A DNA stretch of 22,728 nucleotides, from assembly GCA_000437275.1 (NCBI GenBank), contig FR899683.1:24717-47444 (forward strand), in the 5' to 3' direction. Both the position numbers and the translations under genes were made by a program. The DNA comes from Clostridium sp. CAG:411. Its GTDB lineage: Bacteria > Bacillota > Clostridia > Lachnospirales > Lachnospiraceae. Below are positions 1 to 7,131 of this stretch, one piece after another (the stretch's first letter is position 1; each line of letters begins with the position of its first letter). Below the pieces are notes generated by a model. The model saw only the letters and a list, made by a program, of their open reading frames with translations, was not told the origin of the DNA and ran no database searches.

Positions 1-21
1 GTTCGAGCCCAACTCGGGGAG
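1..21 (+). tRNA. 3' end of a truncated tRNA, possibly tRNA-Asn
   Basis: The window opens inside a T arm: one G of the T stem, the TTCGAGC loop (2-8), the 3' T stem CCAAC (9-13), the 3' acceptor strand TCGGGGA (14-20) and a G discriminator (21). No CCA is encoded. The G discriminator and this acceptor strand would fit tRNA-Asn, but the anticodon lies outside the window, so the identity is a guess. It sits 21 bases upstream of tRNA-Leu, so this is the end of a tRNA cluster. Confidence 0.6.
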
Positions 22-42
22 CTTTCTATGAAAATAGAATAT

Positions 43-125
43 GCGGAGCTGCTGGAATTGGCAGACAGGCATGACTAAGGATCATGTGTCTCTGAGACGT
101 GTGGGTTCAAGTCCCATGCTCCGCA
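43..125 (+). tRNA. tRNA-Leu with anticodon AAG
   Basis: A complete cloverleaf can be folded. The acceptor stem is GCGGAGC (43-49) with GCTCCGC (118-124) and discriminator A125. The anticodon stem is CATGA/TCATG around the loop CTAAGGA, giving anticodon AAG, which reads CUU and probably other CUN codons after A34 modification. There is a long class II variable arm (TGTCTCTGAGACG region), as expected for leucine. The T arm is GTGGG-TTCAAGT-CCCAT. The gene is 83 bases long with no encoded CCA. It is the last gene of the tRNA cluster that enters the window from the left. Confidence 0.93.
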
Positions 126-138
126 CTAAGAGTTAGAG

Positions 139-165
139 AAGTGTCGCATATGCGGCACTTTTTTC
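139..165 (+). terminator. Terminator of the tRNA cluster
   Basis: A stem AAGTGTCGCA/TGCGGCACTT (one U.G pair) is followed directly by a T run at 159-164. It closes the tRNA cluster 14 bases after tRNA-Leu. Confidence 0.88.
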
Positions 166-238
166 TTATATAAAGATAAGGAAATAAAAGGGAATTCGAT
201 ATTATTACAAAAAAATTAAAAAAAATTTAAAAAAGTAT

Positions 239-267
239 TTGACACTGTTACTAATGTGTGATATTAT
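239..267 (+). promoter_or_regulatory. Sigma-A promoter of candidate sRNA A
   Basis: A consensus -35 TTGACA (239-244), a 17-base spacer and -10 TATTAT (262-267), continuing AAT. Predicted start near 274. No start codon with a good ribosome binding site follows for more than 500 bases, so the product is probably a non-coding RNA. The same design (TTGACA-N17-TATTATAAT) is found in the promoter of sRNA B at 10640-10668 on the other strand. Confidence 0.8.
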
Positions 268-273
268 AATGTC

Positions 274-457
274 ATAGGAAATGAGTGAGCGCGATATTGA
301 AAAGACCCCCTCCTTTCAAGTCGCATATGTTCATTCATTGTGTCCCCCCTTAGACCCTATAACCCCTAATACCCCTCATATAATTATGAAGAGAAGATGT
401 TATATATCAGATGGTTCTGGTGTTTATCACTAGAAGGTCAGGTATATAACATTTTTT
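274..457 (+). ncRNA. Candidate C-rich small RNA A, about 184 nt
   Basis: This is an independently promoted and terminated transcript with no open frame. The 5' part folds into a long hairpin: ATGAGTGA (281-288) pairs with TCATTCAT (331-338), GCGA (291-294) with TCGC (321-324), and TTGAAAAG (297-304, one bulged A) with CTTTCAA (313-319), showing ACCCCCTC in the loop. An unpaired stretch with C6 (344-349), CCC (355-357), C4 (363-366) and C4 (372-375) follows. The 3' end is an intrinsic terminator. G.U pairs at 285/334 and 419/431 would be A.C mismatches on the other strand, which supports the + orientation. Exposed C runs are typical of small RNAs that pair with Shine-Dalgarno sequences (known in RsaE and LhrC). 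I do not recognise it as a named family; it does not fold like 6S RNA. Confidence 0.68.
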
Positions 458-459
458 CT
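396..459 (+). terminator. Terminator of candidate sRNA A
   Basis: The outer stem TGTTATATA (398-406) pairs with TATATAACA (443-451) and is followed by six T (452-457). An inner stem TTCTGGTG (415-422) with CACTAGAA (428-435) caps it with a TTTAT loop. Between the two stems lies an internal loop of 8 and 7 bases rich in G (407-414 and 436-442). The internal loop makes it larger than a simple terminator, so the element may carry extra structure. Confidence 0.72.
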
Positions 460-705
460 TTATATAGAAAAATAATGAACAATCCGAAGAAATGTAGTCT
501 TTAGAAATGTAGCAAAATAATTACGGCACATAAAACAAATGTAATTTTTTACACAACAAAGAAAAGCTACAAATGAATAAAATTTTTCAGAAGGGAAATG
601 CTATTTTTAAGCCTTCTGTGAAAAGAAAAGAAAATATACGGCAATTTGACGAAAAAAGAGTGGTTTTATAGGAAAGGATTGGAAGATACGATAATAGATT
701 TTGTA
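458..705. other. A/T-rich spacer upstream of the pyk promoter
   Basis: No gene is visible. It contains a 10-base direct repeat AGAAATGTAG at 488-497 and 503-512 (period 15) and a perfect 7-base-pair inverted repeat CAGAAGG (588-594)/CCTTCTG (612-618) with a 17-base gap and no T run. Either could be a binding site for a regulator of pyk; nothing in the sequence proves it. Confidence 0.4.
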
Positions 706-734
706 TTGTAGATTTCAAATAAATATTATATAAT
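706..734 (+). promoter_or_regulatory. Promoter of pyk
   Basis: A -35-like TTGTAG (706-711), a 17-base spacer and a perfect TATAAT (729-734) give a start near 741 and a leader of about 70 bases. The ribosome binding site AAGGAAGAGGT lies at 792-802. Confidence 0.7.
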
Positions 735-811
735 AGGATACGTGGGACAAAAAAAGAGAGTTTTGTCTAGTAAAGTAAATAGAAAATTTATAAGGAAGAG
801 GTAATAAAAAC

Positions 812-2248
812 ATGAGAAAAACAAAGATGATATGTACAGCTGGACCATCTCTTGATCGTGACGATGAAGTGATGAAACAAATGATGTTAAACGGAATGAA
901 CTGCATGAGAACAAACTTCTCTCATGGAGATCATGAAGAGCACAAAGGTCGTATGGACAAACTTAAAAAGCTTCGTGAAGAGACAGGTCTTAATATTCCT
1001 TTCCTTTTGGATACAAAGGGACCAGAAATTCGTTTAAAGACATTTGAAGATGGTTCTGTGACTTTGGAAAAGGGACAGACTTTTACATTTAAGGTTGGAG
1101 ATATGCCAGGAAACAAGGACTTTGTTTGCCTTTCTTATGAAGGTTTAGCACATGATGTTAAGCCAGGAAATCTTATCTTGATTGATGATGGTAAGGTTGG
1201 ATTAGATGTTGTTGAAATTAATGGAACAGATGTTGTATGTAAAGTACAGAATACAGCAAAGATTTCTGATAAGAAGAGTGTAAATGTTCCTAATGTATCA
1301 ATTCGTTTACCATATTTAACAGAAAAAGATAAGAGCGATATCATCTTTGGTGTTTCTCAGGGAATCGACTTTGTTGCAGCTTCTTTCGTAAGAAAGCCAG
1401 AAGATGTAACAGCAATTCGTGAGATCTTAAATGCAAACGGCGGAGAAGACGTTATGATTATCTCTAAGATTGAAAATATGGAAGGTATTGAAAACTTAGA
1501 TGAAATTATGGAATTATCTGACGGAATCATGGTTGCTCGTGGTGACCTTGGTGTAGAAGTTCCATATCACTTATTACCATCTTATCAGAAGATGATTATC
1601 GATAAGTGCTACAGAAGTGGTAAATTAGTTGTAACTGCAACTCAGATGTTAGAGACAATGACAAGCAATCCTCGTCCTACAAGAGCTGAGGTTTCTGACG
1701 TTGCAAACGCTATTTACGATAACACATGCTGTACAATGTTATCTGGAGAGACTGCAAACGGTGATTACTCTGCAACTGCTGTTAAGACTATGGCTGAAAT
1801 CGCAGAGAGTACAGAAAAGTCAATCGATTACAAGGAATGGTTCCATCAGCATCAATTACAGTTAGGAAATGATACAACAAACGCAATCTGTAATGCTGCA
1901 ATCGGAGCTGCTCATAGCTTAGATGCTAAGGCAATCGTTGTATTAACAAGATCTGGTAAGACAGCATGGAACTTATCAAGCTATCGTCCAAACTGCCCAA
2001 TCATCGCTGCTACAGTTAGCGAGAGAGGTGCTAGACAGCTTAACTTAGCTTGGGGCGTTGTTCCAATTAAGTCTGAAGAAGTTGATTCTTCTGATAAATT
2101 ATTCTCATATGCAGTAGAAAAAGCAGTTGAGACAGAAAAATTAGCAGAAGGTGACGTTATTGTTATCGTTGCTGGTGGTTCTTTACAGGAAGGTGCACCT
2201 GCTGATATGATTAAGATTAAAACAATTACAAAGAGTGACTTAAAATAA
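812..2248 (+). CDS. pyk: Pyruvate kinase
   Basis: Catalyses the last step of glycolysis, phosphoenolpyruvate plus ADP to pyruvate plus ATP, in the cytoplasm. The 478-residue product begins with the family's N-terminal KTKMICTAGPS and NGMNCMRTNFSHG segments. It carries TKGPEIR in the barrel, the active-site signature IISKIENMEGIEN, the MVARGDLGVEVP loop, the TATQMLETM segment and the LSGETANG motif. Length matches the short form (barrel, B domain and C-terminal effector domain); the extra phosphohistidine domain found on Bacillus pyruvate kinase is absent. The ATG at 812 is preceded by an AAGGAAGAGGT ribosome binding site at 792-802. It appears monocistronic, with its own promoter and a strong hairpin behind it, and no phosphofructokinase gene is next to it. 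Confidence 0.97.
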   Translation: MRKTKMICTAGPSLDRDDEVMKQMMLNGMNCMRTNFSHGDHEEHKGRMDKLKKLREETGLNIPFLLDTKGPEIRLKTFEDGSVTLEKGQTFTFKVGDMPGNKDFVCLSYEGLAHDVKPGNLILIDDGKVGLDVVEINGTDVVCKVQNTAKISDKKSVNVPNVSIRLPYLTEKDKSDIIFGVSQGIDFVAASFVRKPEDVTAIREILNANGGEDVMIISKIENMEGIENLDEIMELSDGIMVARGDLGVEVPYHLLPSYQKMIIDKCYRSGKLVVTATQMLETMTSNPRPTRAEVSDVANAIYDNTCCTMLSGETANGDYSATAVKTMAEIAESTEKSIDYKEWFHQHQLQLGNDTTNAICNAAIGAAHSLDAKAIVVLTRSGKTAWNLSSYRPNCPIIAATVSERGARQLNLAWGVVPIKSEEVDSSDKLFSYAVEKAVETEKLAEGDVIVIVAGGSLQEGAPADMIKIKTITKSDLK

Positions 2249-2271
2249 TTCTTTGTAAAGAATGATAGAAG

Positions 2272-2308
2272 AATACGGGCATCATGCATACATGATGTCC
2301 GTATTTCT
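2272..2308 (+). terminator. Terminator after pyk
   Basis: A 15-base-pair stem (2272-2286 with 2291-2305, one G.T pair) has a CATA loop. The trailing T run is short and interrupted (TTCT), so termination may be partial and some read-through into prfC is possible. Confidence 0.75.
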
Positions 2309-2358
2309 ATGTCTAAAAGGTAGACAATTGGTTTAAATAAGGATAGGAGGACACGACG

Positions 2359-3948
2359 TTGGCTGATATGAAACAGGAAATTGAAAAAAGACGAACATTT
2401 GCGATTATATCCCATCCCGATGCTGGTAAGACAACATTAACAGAAAAATTTCTGTTATATGGAGGAGCAATTAATCTTGCAGGTTCGGTAAAAGGTAGAA
2501 AAACTGCAAAACATGCCGTTTCTGACTGGATGGAAATTGAGAAGGAGAGAGGAATCTCTGTAACTTCTTCTGTTTTGCAATTTAATTACGATGGATATTG
2601 TATCAATATATTGGATACGCCTGGACATCAGGACTTTTCGGAGGATACGTATCGAACCTTGATGGCAGCGGATTCTGCGGTTATGGTTATCGATGGTTCA
2701 AAAGGTGTAGAGGCACAGACGATAAAACTGTTTAAAGTATGTGTGATGCGTGGAATTCCTATTTTTACTTTTATCAATAAGATGGACCGTGAGGCAAATG
2801 ATCCTTTTGATTTGATTGATGAGATTGAGAATGTTCTTGGTATTCGTACATGTCCGATTAACTGGCCAATCGGTTCTGGTAAGAACTTTAAAGGAGTATA
2901 TGATAGACAAACAAAGACTATTTCAAGATTTACGGCTGCTAATAATGGACAAAAAGAAGTTGAAACGGTGCAAGTTGCATTAGGAGATCCAGGAGTAGAT
3001 GATTTAATTGGGACTGTAAATCATGAGACTTTAGTAGAAGAAATTGAATTGTTGGATGGTGCCAGTGACGAGCTTGACATGGAAAAAGTAAGTCATGGAA
3101 AATTGTCTCCAGTGTTCTTTGGTTCTGCCCTTACCAACTTTGGTGTGCAGACATTTTTGGAACACTTTTTGAAAATGACAACTTCTCCGTTGCCAAGAAA
3201 AGCTTTGGATGGAGAGGTAGATCCATTTAGTGAAGATTTTTCTGCATTTGTATTTAAAATTCAAGCAAATATGAATAAAGCACATAGAGACCGAATTGCA
3301 TTTATGCGAATTTGTTCAGGAAAATTTGAAGCAGGTATGGAAGTGTATCATACACAGGGCGGAAAAAAGATTCGTTTATCTCAACCACAACAGATGATGG
3401 CACAGGAACGAAAACATGTTGAGGAAGCCTATGCGGGAGATATTATCGGTGTGTTTGATCCAGGAATTTTTTCAATAGGTGATACATTATGTAAAACAGG
3501 CAAGAAAATTGAATATGAAGGTATTCCGACTTTTGCACCAGAACATTTTGCAAAGGTACGTCAGGTAGACACAATGAAACGAAAACAGTTTATCAAAGGA
3601 ATTGAACAGATTGCCCAGGAGGGTGCGATTCAGATTTTCCAAGAGTTTAATACTGGCATGGAAGAAATTATCGTTGGCGTTGTCGGGGTACTACAATTTG
3701 ATGTGTTAAAGTATCGTTTGGAAAATGAATATAATGTAGAAATTCGTATGGAACCTTTACCATATGAGCATATTCGTTGGATAAAGAATGAGGAAATTGA
3801 TGTATCTTCTTTAAGTGTAACATCTGATACGAAGAAGATTAAGGATTTGAAGGGAAATCCACTGTTAATATTTACACATCCATGGAGTGTGAATACAGTC
3901 TTGGATCGTAATCCAGATTTGCAGTTGAGCGAATTTGGTAATATTTAG
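2359..3948 (+). CDS. prfC: Peptide chain release factor 3 (GTPase)
   Basis: A translational GTPase that recycles class I release factors from the ribosome after stop-codon hydrolysis. The 529-residue length is normal for RF3. The G1 loop is HPDAGKTT (19-26), switch I reads RGISVTSS (64-71), G3 is DTPGHQD (86-92) and G4 is NKMD (140-143). The RF3 feature MEIEKERGISVTSS and the C-terminal VGVLQFDVLKYRLENEY segment separate it from EF-G. Translation most likely starts at the TTG at 2359, eight bases after AGGAGG (2345-2350); the in-frame ATG at 2368 is too far from that site. A TTG start may keep expression low. It is followed by its own terminator and faces rpsT. Confidence 0.96.
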   Translation: MADMKQEIEKRRTFAIISHPDAGKTTLTEKFLLYGGAINLAGSVKGRKTAKHAVSDWMEIEKERGISVTSSVLQFNYDGYCINILDTPGHQDFSEDTYRTLMAADSAVMVIDGSKGVEAQTIKLFKVCVMRGIPIFTFINKMDREANDPFDLIDEIENVLGIRTCPINWPIGSGKNFKGVYDRQTKTISRFTAANNGQKEVETVQVALGDPGVDDLIGTVNHETLVEEIELLDGASDELDMEKVSHGKLSPVFFGSALTNFGVQTFLEHFLKMTTSPLPRKALDGEVDPFSEDFSAFVFKIQANMNKAHRDRIAFMRICSGKFEAGMEVYHTQGGKKIRLSQPQQMMAQERKHVEEAYAGDIIGVFDPGIFSIGDTLCKTGKKIEYEGIPTFAPEHFAKVRQVDTMKRKQFIKGIEQIAQEGAIQIFQEFNTGMEEIIVGVVGVLQFDVLKYRLENEYNVEIRMEPLPYEHIRWIKNEEIDVSSLSVTSDTKKIKDLKGNPLLIFTHPWSVNTVLDRNPDLQLSEFGNI

Positions 3949-3993
3949 AGTTTTCAGCTTATGGATATATTTAGTTTAAGATAGAAATGTTAG

Positions 3994-4042
3994 AAACAGG
4001 TACACAGGATGCAACCAAGTTTGTGAAGTGTGCCTGTTTTTT
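3994..4042 (+). terminator. Terminator after prfC
   Basis: AAACAGGTACA (3994-4004) pairs with TGTGCCTGTTT (4029-4039) over 11 positions with one T.G pair. The loop is 24 bases and a T run follows. Confidence 0.82.
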
Positions 4043-4139
4043 CTTTTATAGAAAAGTTTATCCTATAGACAAAAGGTTGGATGTGGGCATATGGTTTGCA
4101 AAGGAGAGTAGCTTTTGTTAATTCGCTATAAAAATAGAT

Positions 4140-4170
4140 AAAAAAAGAACGCCCACACCCGACGTTCTCT
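4140..4170 (-). terminator. Terminator of rpsT (minus strand)
   Basis: Read on the minus strand, AGAACGTC pairs with GGCGTTCT and a T run follows (the A run at 4140-4146 of the plus strand). It lies 45 bases downstream of the rpsT stop codon. Confidence 0.85.
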
Positions 4171-4214
4171 TTTTGGTAATGCAGCATAATTACCTAATAA
4201 TATTTCGTTTATAA

Positions 4215-4478
4215 TTAAGCAAGCTTATTTACAGCAAGTGTTAAACGAGAAATCTTTCTTGAGGCATTTTTCTTGTGATAGATACCCTTGCTTGCAGCCT
4301 TATCAATCTCAGTAGTTGCTTCTTTAAGTGCAGCAGTTGCAGCAGCCTTATCCTTAGCGTCGATTGCAGCATATACCTTCTTAATAGCAGTCTTAACCTT
4401 AGATCTGATAGCTTTATTTCTTGCAGTCTTTGTTTCGATTACTTTAATTCTCTTTTTTGCAGATTTGATGTTAGCCAA
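4215..4478 (-). CDS. rpsT: Small subunit ribosomal protein S20
   Basis: Binds 16S rRNA in the 30S body. The 87-residue product is Lys- and Ala-rich and helical throughout, starting MANIKSAKKRIKVIETKTARN and containing GIYHKKNASRKISRL near the C terminus, both typical of S20. A GGAGGTGTAGG ribosome binding site precedes the ATG (minus strand; plus-strand 4483-4493). It is monocistronic, with a consensus promoter, an 80-base leader that can form a hairpin, and its own terminator. It lies divergent from gpr, an arrangement also known in other spore-forming Firmicutes. S20 represses its own translation in E. coli; whether this leader does so is unknown. Confidence 0.97.
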   Translation of the reverse strand: MANIKSAKKRIKVIETKTARNKAIRSKVKTAIKKVYAAIDAKDKAAATAALKEATTEIDKAASKGIYHKKNASRKISRLTLAVNKLA

Positions 4479-4526
4479 TTTCCTACACCTCCAAATATAT
4501 TATCGTTAATTTTGTCTTATGTTCTG

Positions 4527-4555
4527 TCAGTAGGCCGGACACGGACGACTACTGA
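4527..4555 (-). promoter_or_regulatory. Hairpin in the rpsT 5' leader
   Basis: On the minus strand, TCAGTAG pairs perfectly with CTACTGA around a 15-base GC-rich loop, in an otherwise A/T-rich leader. The 3' arm contains CCTAC, which could instead pair with GTAGG just after the Shine-Dalgarno sequence. This makes an autoregulatory leader possible; it is an inference from fold alone. Confidence 0.5.
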
Positions 4556-4568
4556 AACAGACTATATT

Positions 4569-4597
4569 ATTTTAGTATAAAATGTGAGCGATGTCAA
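4569..4597 (-). promoter_or_regulatory. Promoter of rpsT
   Basis: Minus strand: TTGACA (plus-strand 4592-4597), 17-base spacer, TAAAAT (4569-4574). Start near 4562. It lies back to back with the region expected to hold the gpr promoter. Confidence 0.8.
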
Positions 4598-4720
4598 GAA
4601 GATGTTGAACATTTCTAATTACAGTCACAATAATTTTGCTAACTCTAAAAAAATAGTAATAGAAAAAAGTATAAAGAGGATAACGGAGGGCAACCTAAAA
4701 GAAAAAGGCAGGTGTAGAAA

Positions 4721-5599
4721 ATGAAAAGAACGGATTTAGCATTAGAAGCAAAAGAAGCGATTAAAGGGGAACAGGAAATTGAAGGGGTTGCTTTAAAACG
4801 AGAAGAGAAAGATGGAGTAACAGTTGCTACCTTGGAAATACGAACGGATGAGGGGAGTAAAACCATGGGGAAAGAAAAAGGAACCTATATTACTGTAGAG
4901 CTGGAAGAGGAGAATGAGGAGGCGGTGATAAGAGAGTTAGTACAACAAATGAAGCAATTATCAGGTGGAAAGAATGATAAATGTTTTATATTAGGGCTTG
5001 GAAATCGTGAAATTACACCAGATGCATTAGGGCCGTTGACGATAGACAAAGTGTTGGTTACTAGACATTTAATTCGAGAGTTTGGAAGTGAAATGAAAAA
5101 AAAGTATCATTTTTCAGAAGCACAGGCATTAGCCCCTGGAGTGATGGCACAAACGGGGATGGAAATGCAGGAGATTGTAAAAGGAATTGTAGATAAAACA
5201 GCTCCAGATATTGTTTTTGTTGTGGATGCACTTGCGGCTAGAAGTATGCATAGGCTTGGAAGAACCATACAGTTGACAGATACTGGAATCAGTCCTGGGG
5301 CGGGAGTAGGAAATAACCGAAAAGAGTTAAATAGGCGTACCTTAGGTGTGGATGTAATTGCCATTGGAGTGCCAACGGTTGTAGATGCAGAAACCATTGT
5401 AGAAGATTATATGGAAGCTGGGTTGGAGAAAAGTGATTTGACAGCGCAGGAGAAAAAGCAATTTATGCAGCACATCAAAAATGAAAAAATGAAGGGAATG
5501 TTTATGACGGGACAGGATGTAGACCAAAAAGTACGACGTATGAGCAGGATACTTTCAGACGCCCTGAATCAATTTACGGGAGCCGAGATTTTAAAGTAA
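4721..5599 (+). CDS. gpr: Germination protease GPR (spore protease)
   Basis: Degrades small acid-soluble spore proteins during germination. The 292-residue product starts MKRTDLALEAKEA, the family's autoprocessed propeptide region. It contains GLGNREITPDALGP (92-105), LAPGVMAQTGME (137-148), VVDALAARS (167-175) and TDTGISPGAGVGNNRKE (186-202), all hallmarks of GPR. Asp101 and Asp169 are likely equivalents of the two essential aspartates, by position only. The start at 4721 is preceded by AGGTG at 4710-4714. A possible sigma-F/G promoter is TGAACA (4606-4611), 16 bases, CAATAAT (4628-4634); weak evidence. spoIIP follows with no terminator between, as in Bacillus, so the two are probably cotranscribed in part. 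Confidence 0.96.
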   Translation: MKRTDLALEAKEAIKGEQEIEGVALKREEKDGVTVATLEIRTDEGSKTMGKEKGTYITVELEEENEEAVIRELVQQMKQLSGGKNDKCFILGLGNREITPDALGPLTIDKVLVTRHLIREFGSEMKKKYHFSEAQALAPGVMAQTGMEMQEIVKGIVDKTAPDIVFVVDALAARSMHRLGRTIQLTDTGISPGAGVGNNRKELNRRTLGVDVIAIGVPTVVDAETIVEDYMEAGLEKSDLTAQEKKQFMQHIKNEKMKGMFMTGQDVDQKVRRMSRILSDALNQFTGAEILK

Positions 5600-5667
5600 G
5601 AAATAAAAACGGTTGTGCAGGCATATTTTAGATGGAAGAAAAATACAATAAAGAAAGGGGAGATAGG

Positions 5668-6852
5668 ATGAAGAAAAATTGTCATTACTTACTTTATGTA
5701 TTAATTCTTTTAATTATTCTTGGGACAAGTAGAGCCAAAGAGCTAAAAAAATATGTCTGCGATATGGGTGAGGAGATGAAAAAGACCATATGCAGAGAAG
5801 TTGTATATGAAAGTCTAGGGGAAAAAAAGATATTATTAGGAGATTTGGAAAGTAGTCCAGCCTTTTCTTATCTTTTATGTCGGGGGATGGGAGTGGACGA
5901 GTGGAAACAGAGGCAGTTGGAAAAAAAGAAGGAGGAGAAGGAGGAAAAAAGTACCAGTACCATTGATTTAGTAGAGGAAGAAAATAGTAAAATGCGGGAA
6001 CAGGAAGAAAAGTTTTTAGAGCAGGTAAAGAGTGATTTAAACGAGAAACAAGAGTTACCAGAGGAAAATGTGAAAGGTGAGAAGCCAAATCAATTAGTAG
6101 AGCAATTAAAAAAGAATAAGAGTGTAAATTTTTTGTTGCGAAAATTCTACATTGTAGATTCTACTACCAGTGTGGATAAAAGTGTATTTCAGGTAGATAA
6201 AATGTTAAAAAAAGACTATTCCATCAAAAAAACAAAGGAACCTAAAATTTTAATTTTTCATACGCATGGTGGGACTGAATTTTTCGGAGAAGAAAAGAAT
6301 AAAAATTCTATTATAGAAGTAGGAGTGGAATTGGAAGAACAATTGGAGAAAAAATATGGGTTTACTGTATTACATGATAAAACAAAATATGATTATATCA
6401 ATGGTAGTATGGATCGGAATAAAGCATATACAAAAGCTTTAGATGGAGTGAAGAAAACATTGGAAGAAAATCCTTCCATAGAGGTTGTGATTGATCTACA
6501 TCGGGATGCAGGAAATAATAAGACAAAACGGGTGACACAAATTGATGGAAAAACGGTTGCTCAATTTATGATATTTAACGGGTTAAGTAGAAATAAAAGA
6601 GGTGAAATTGCCTATTTACATAATGATAATTTACAAGATAATTTAGCATTTGGGTTACAGGTAAAATTGCGCGCAATGGAACGTTATCCTGATTTAACGA
6701 TTAAGAATTATTTGAAGGGGTATCGCTATAATATGCACTTATGCAAACGATTTTTGTTGATAGAACTAGGAAACCAGAATAATACAGTGGAGGAAGCTAA
6801 AAATACCATGTCCTATTTGGCACAAATTTTAAATGATGTTTTGACCAGATGA
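5668..6852 (+). CDS. spoIIP: Stage II sporulation protein P (engulfment cell-wall hydrolase)
   Basis: SpoIIP acts with SpoIID and SpoIIM in the mother cell to remove septal peptidoglycan during engulfment. It has amidase and endopeptidase activity in characterised homologues. The 394-residue protein has an N-terminal membrane anchor (about 7-19), a charged Lys/Glu-rich linker (about 85-150) and a C-terminal catalytic domain with IFHTHGGTEFF (196-206), DLHRDAGNN (276-284) and LLIELGNQNNT (363-373). The HTH, E and DLHRDA elements are the SpoIIP metal-site motifs. The ATG at 5668 follows AAAGGGGAG with correct spacing; an in-frame ATG at 5632 has no such site. It lies 68 bases after gpr. No convincing terminator follows. 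Confidence 0.94.
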   Translation: MKKNCHYLLYVLILLIILGTSRAKELKKYVCDMGEEMKKTICREVVYESLGEKKILLGDLESSPAFSYLLCRGMGVDEWKQRQLEKKKEEKEEKSTSTIDLVEEENSKMREQEEKFLEQVKSDLNEKQELPEENVKGEKPNQLVEQLKKNKSVNFLLRKFYIVDSTTSVDKSVFQVDKMLKKDYSIKKTKEPKILIFHTHGGTEFFGEEKNKNSIIEVGVELEEQLEKKYGFTVLHDKTKYDYINGSMDRNKAYTKALDGVKKTLEENPSIEVVIDLHRDAGNNKTKRVTQIDGKTVAQFMIFNGLSRNKRGEIAYLHNDNLQDNLAFGLQVKLRAMERYPDLTIKNYLKGYRYNMHLCKRFLLIELGNQNNTVEEAKNTMSYLAQILNDVLTR

Positions 6853-7052
6853 TAGGCGTTACAGAACGGTTACAGAAAGTGATAATAGCTGTACAAAAAA
6901 AACGGCAAAAAAAATTTATGTAGTATATAACGGAAAAAAGGTGATTTACGACAAAGGAGTTGTGCATTTTTGCGTTTTTTGTGCTAAATGAAAAAAAATG
7001 GAGTGAAAAAATACAAAAATAGGAAGAAAATAGAAATGTTTTTGTGAGAATA

Positions 7053-7081
7053 TTGAAAAAATGGGACTAATGTGCTATTCT
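7053..7081 (+). promoter_or_regulatory. Promoter of the surface protein gene
   Basis: TTGAAA (7053-7058), 17-base spacer, TATTCT (7076-7081). Predicted start near 7088, so start codons upstream of this point cannot be used. The stretch 6853-7052 between spoIIP and this promoter is A-rich and shows nothing else I can support. Confidence 0.62.
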
Positions 7082-7131
7082 ATAGAGGAACAAAAAATAA
7101 GGGTATGATGAAAAAAAGGAGGAGAAATACA

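Noticed and set aside
274..457. 6S RNA or a known riboswitch as identity of sRNA A
   Set aside because: The two ends do not pair into the long rod with a central bubble of 6S RNA, and I recognise no riboswitch core. It also lies more than 350 bases from pyk, behind a terminator and a separate pyk promoter.
1981..2415. A 144-codon open frame on the minus strand across the end of pyk
   Set aside because: It covers the pyk 3' end, its terminator and the prfC start, with no family resemblance and no ribosome binding site.
4275..4580. Plus-strand open frames antisense to rpsT
   Set aside because: Shadow of a Lys/Ala-rich gene; the real S20 gene on the minus strand explains the open frame.
5632..5667. 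Upstream start for spoIIP
   Set aside because: No ribosome binding site precedes ATG 5632, while ATG 5668 has a good one and starts just before the membrane anchor.
6853..7052. Terminator or gene between spoIIP and the surface protein promoter
   Set aside because: Only a short GTTACAGAA repeat at about 6859-6876 and T runs with stems of three pairs were found; none is convincing.
7072..7131. Upstream start for the surface protein
   Set aside because: These codons overlap the predicted -10 element and would put a charged 20-residue stretch before the signal peptide; ATG 7132 has AGGAGG at proper spacing.
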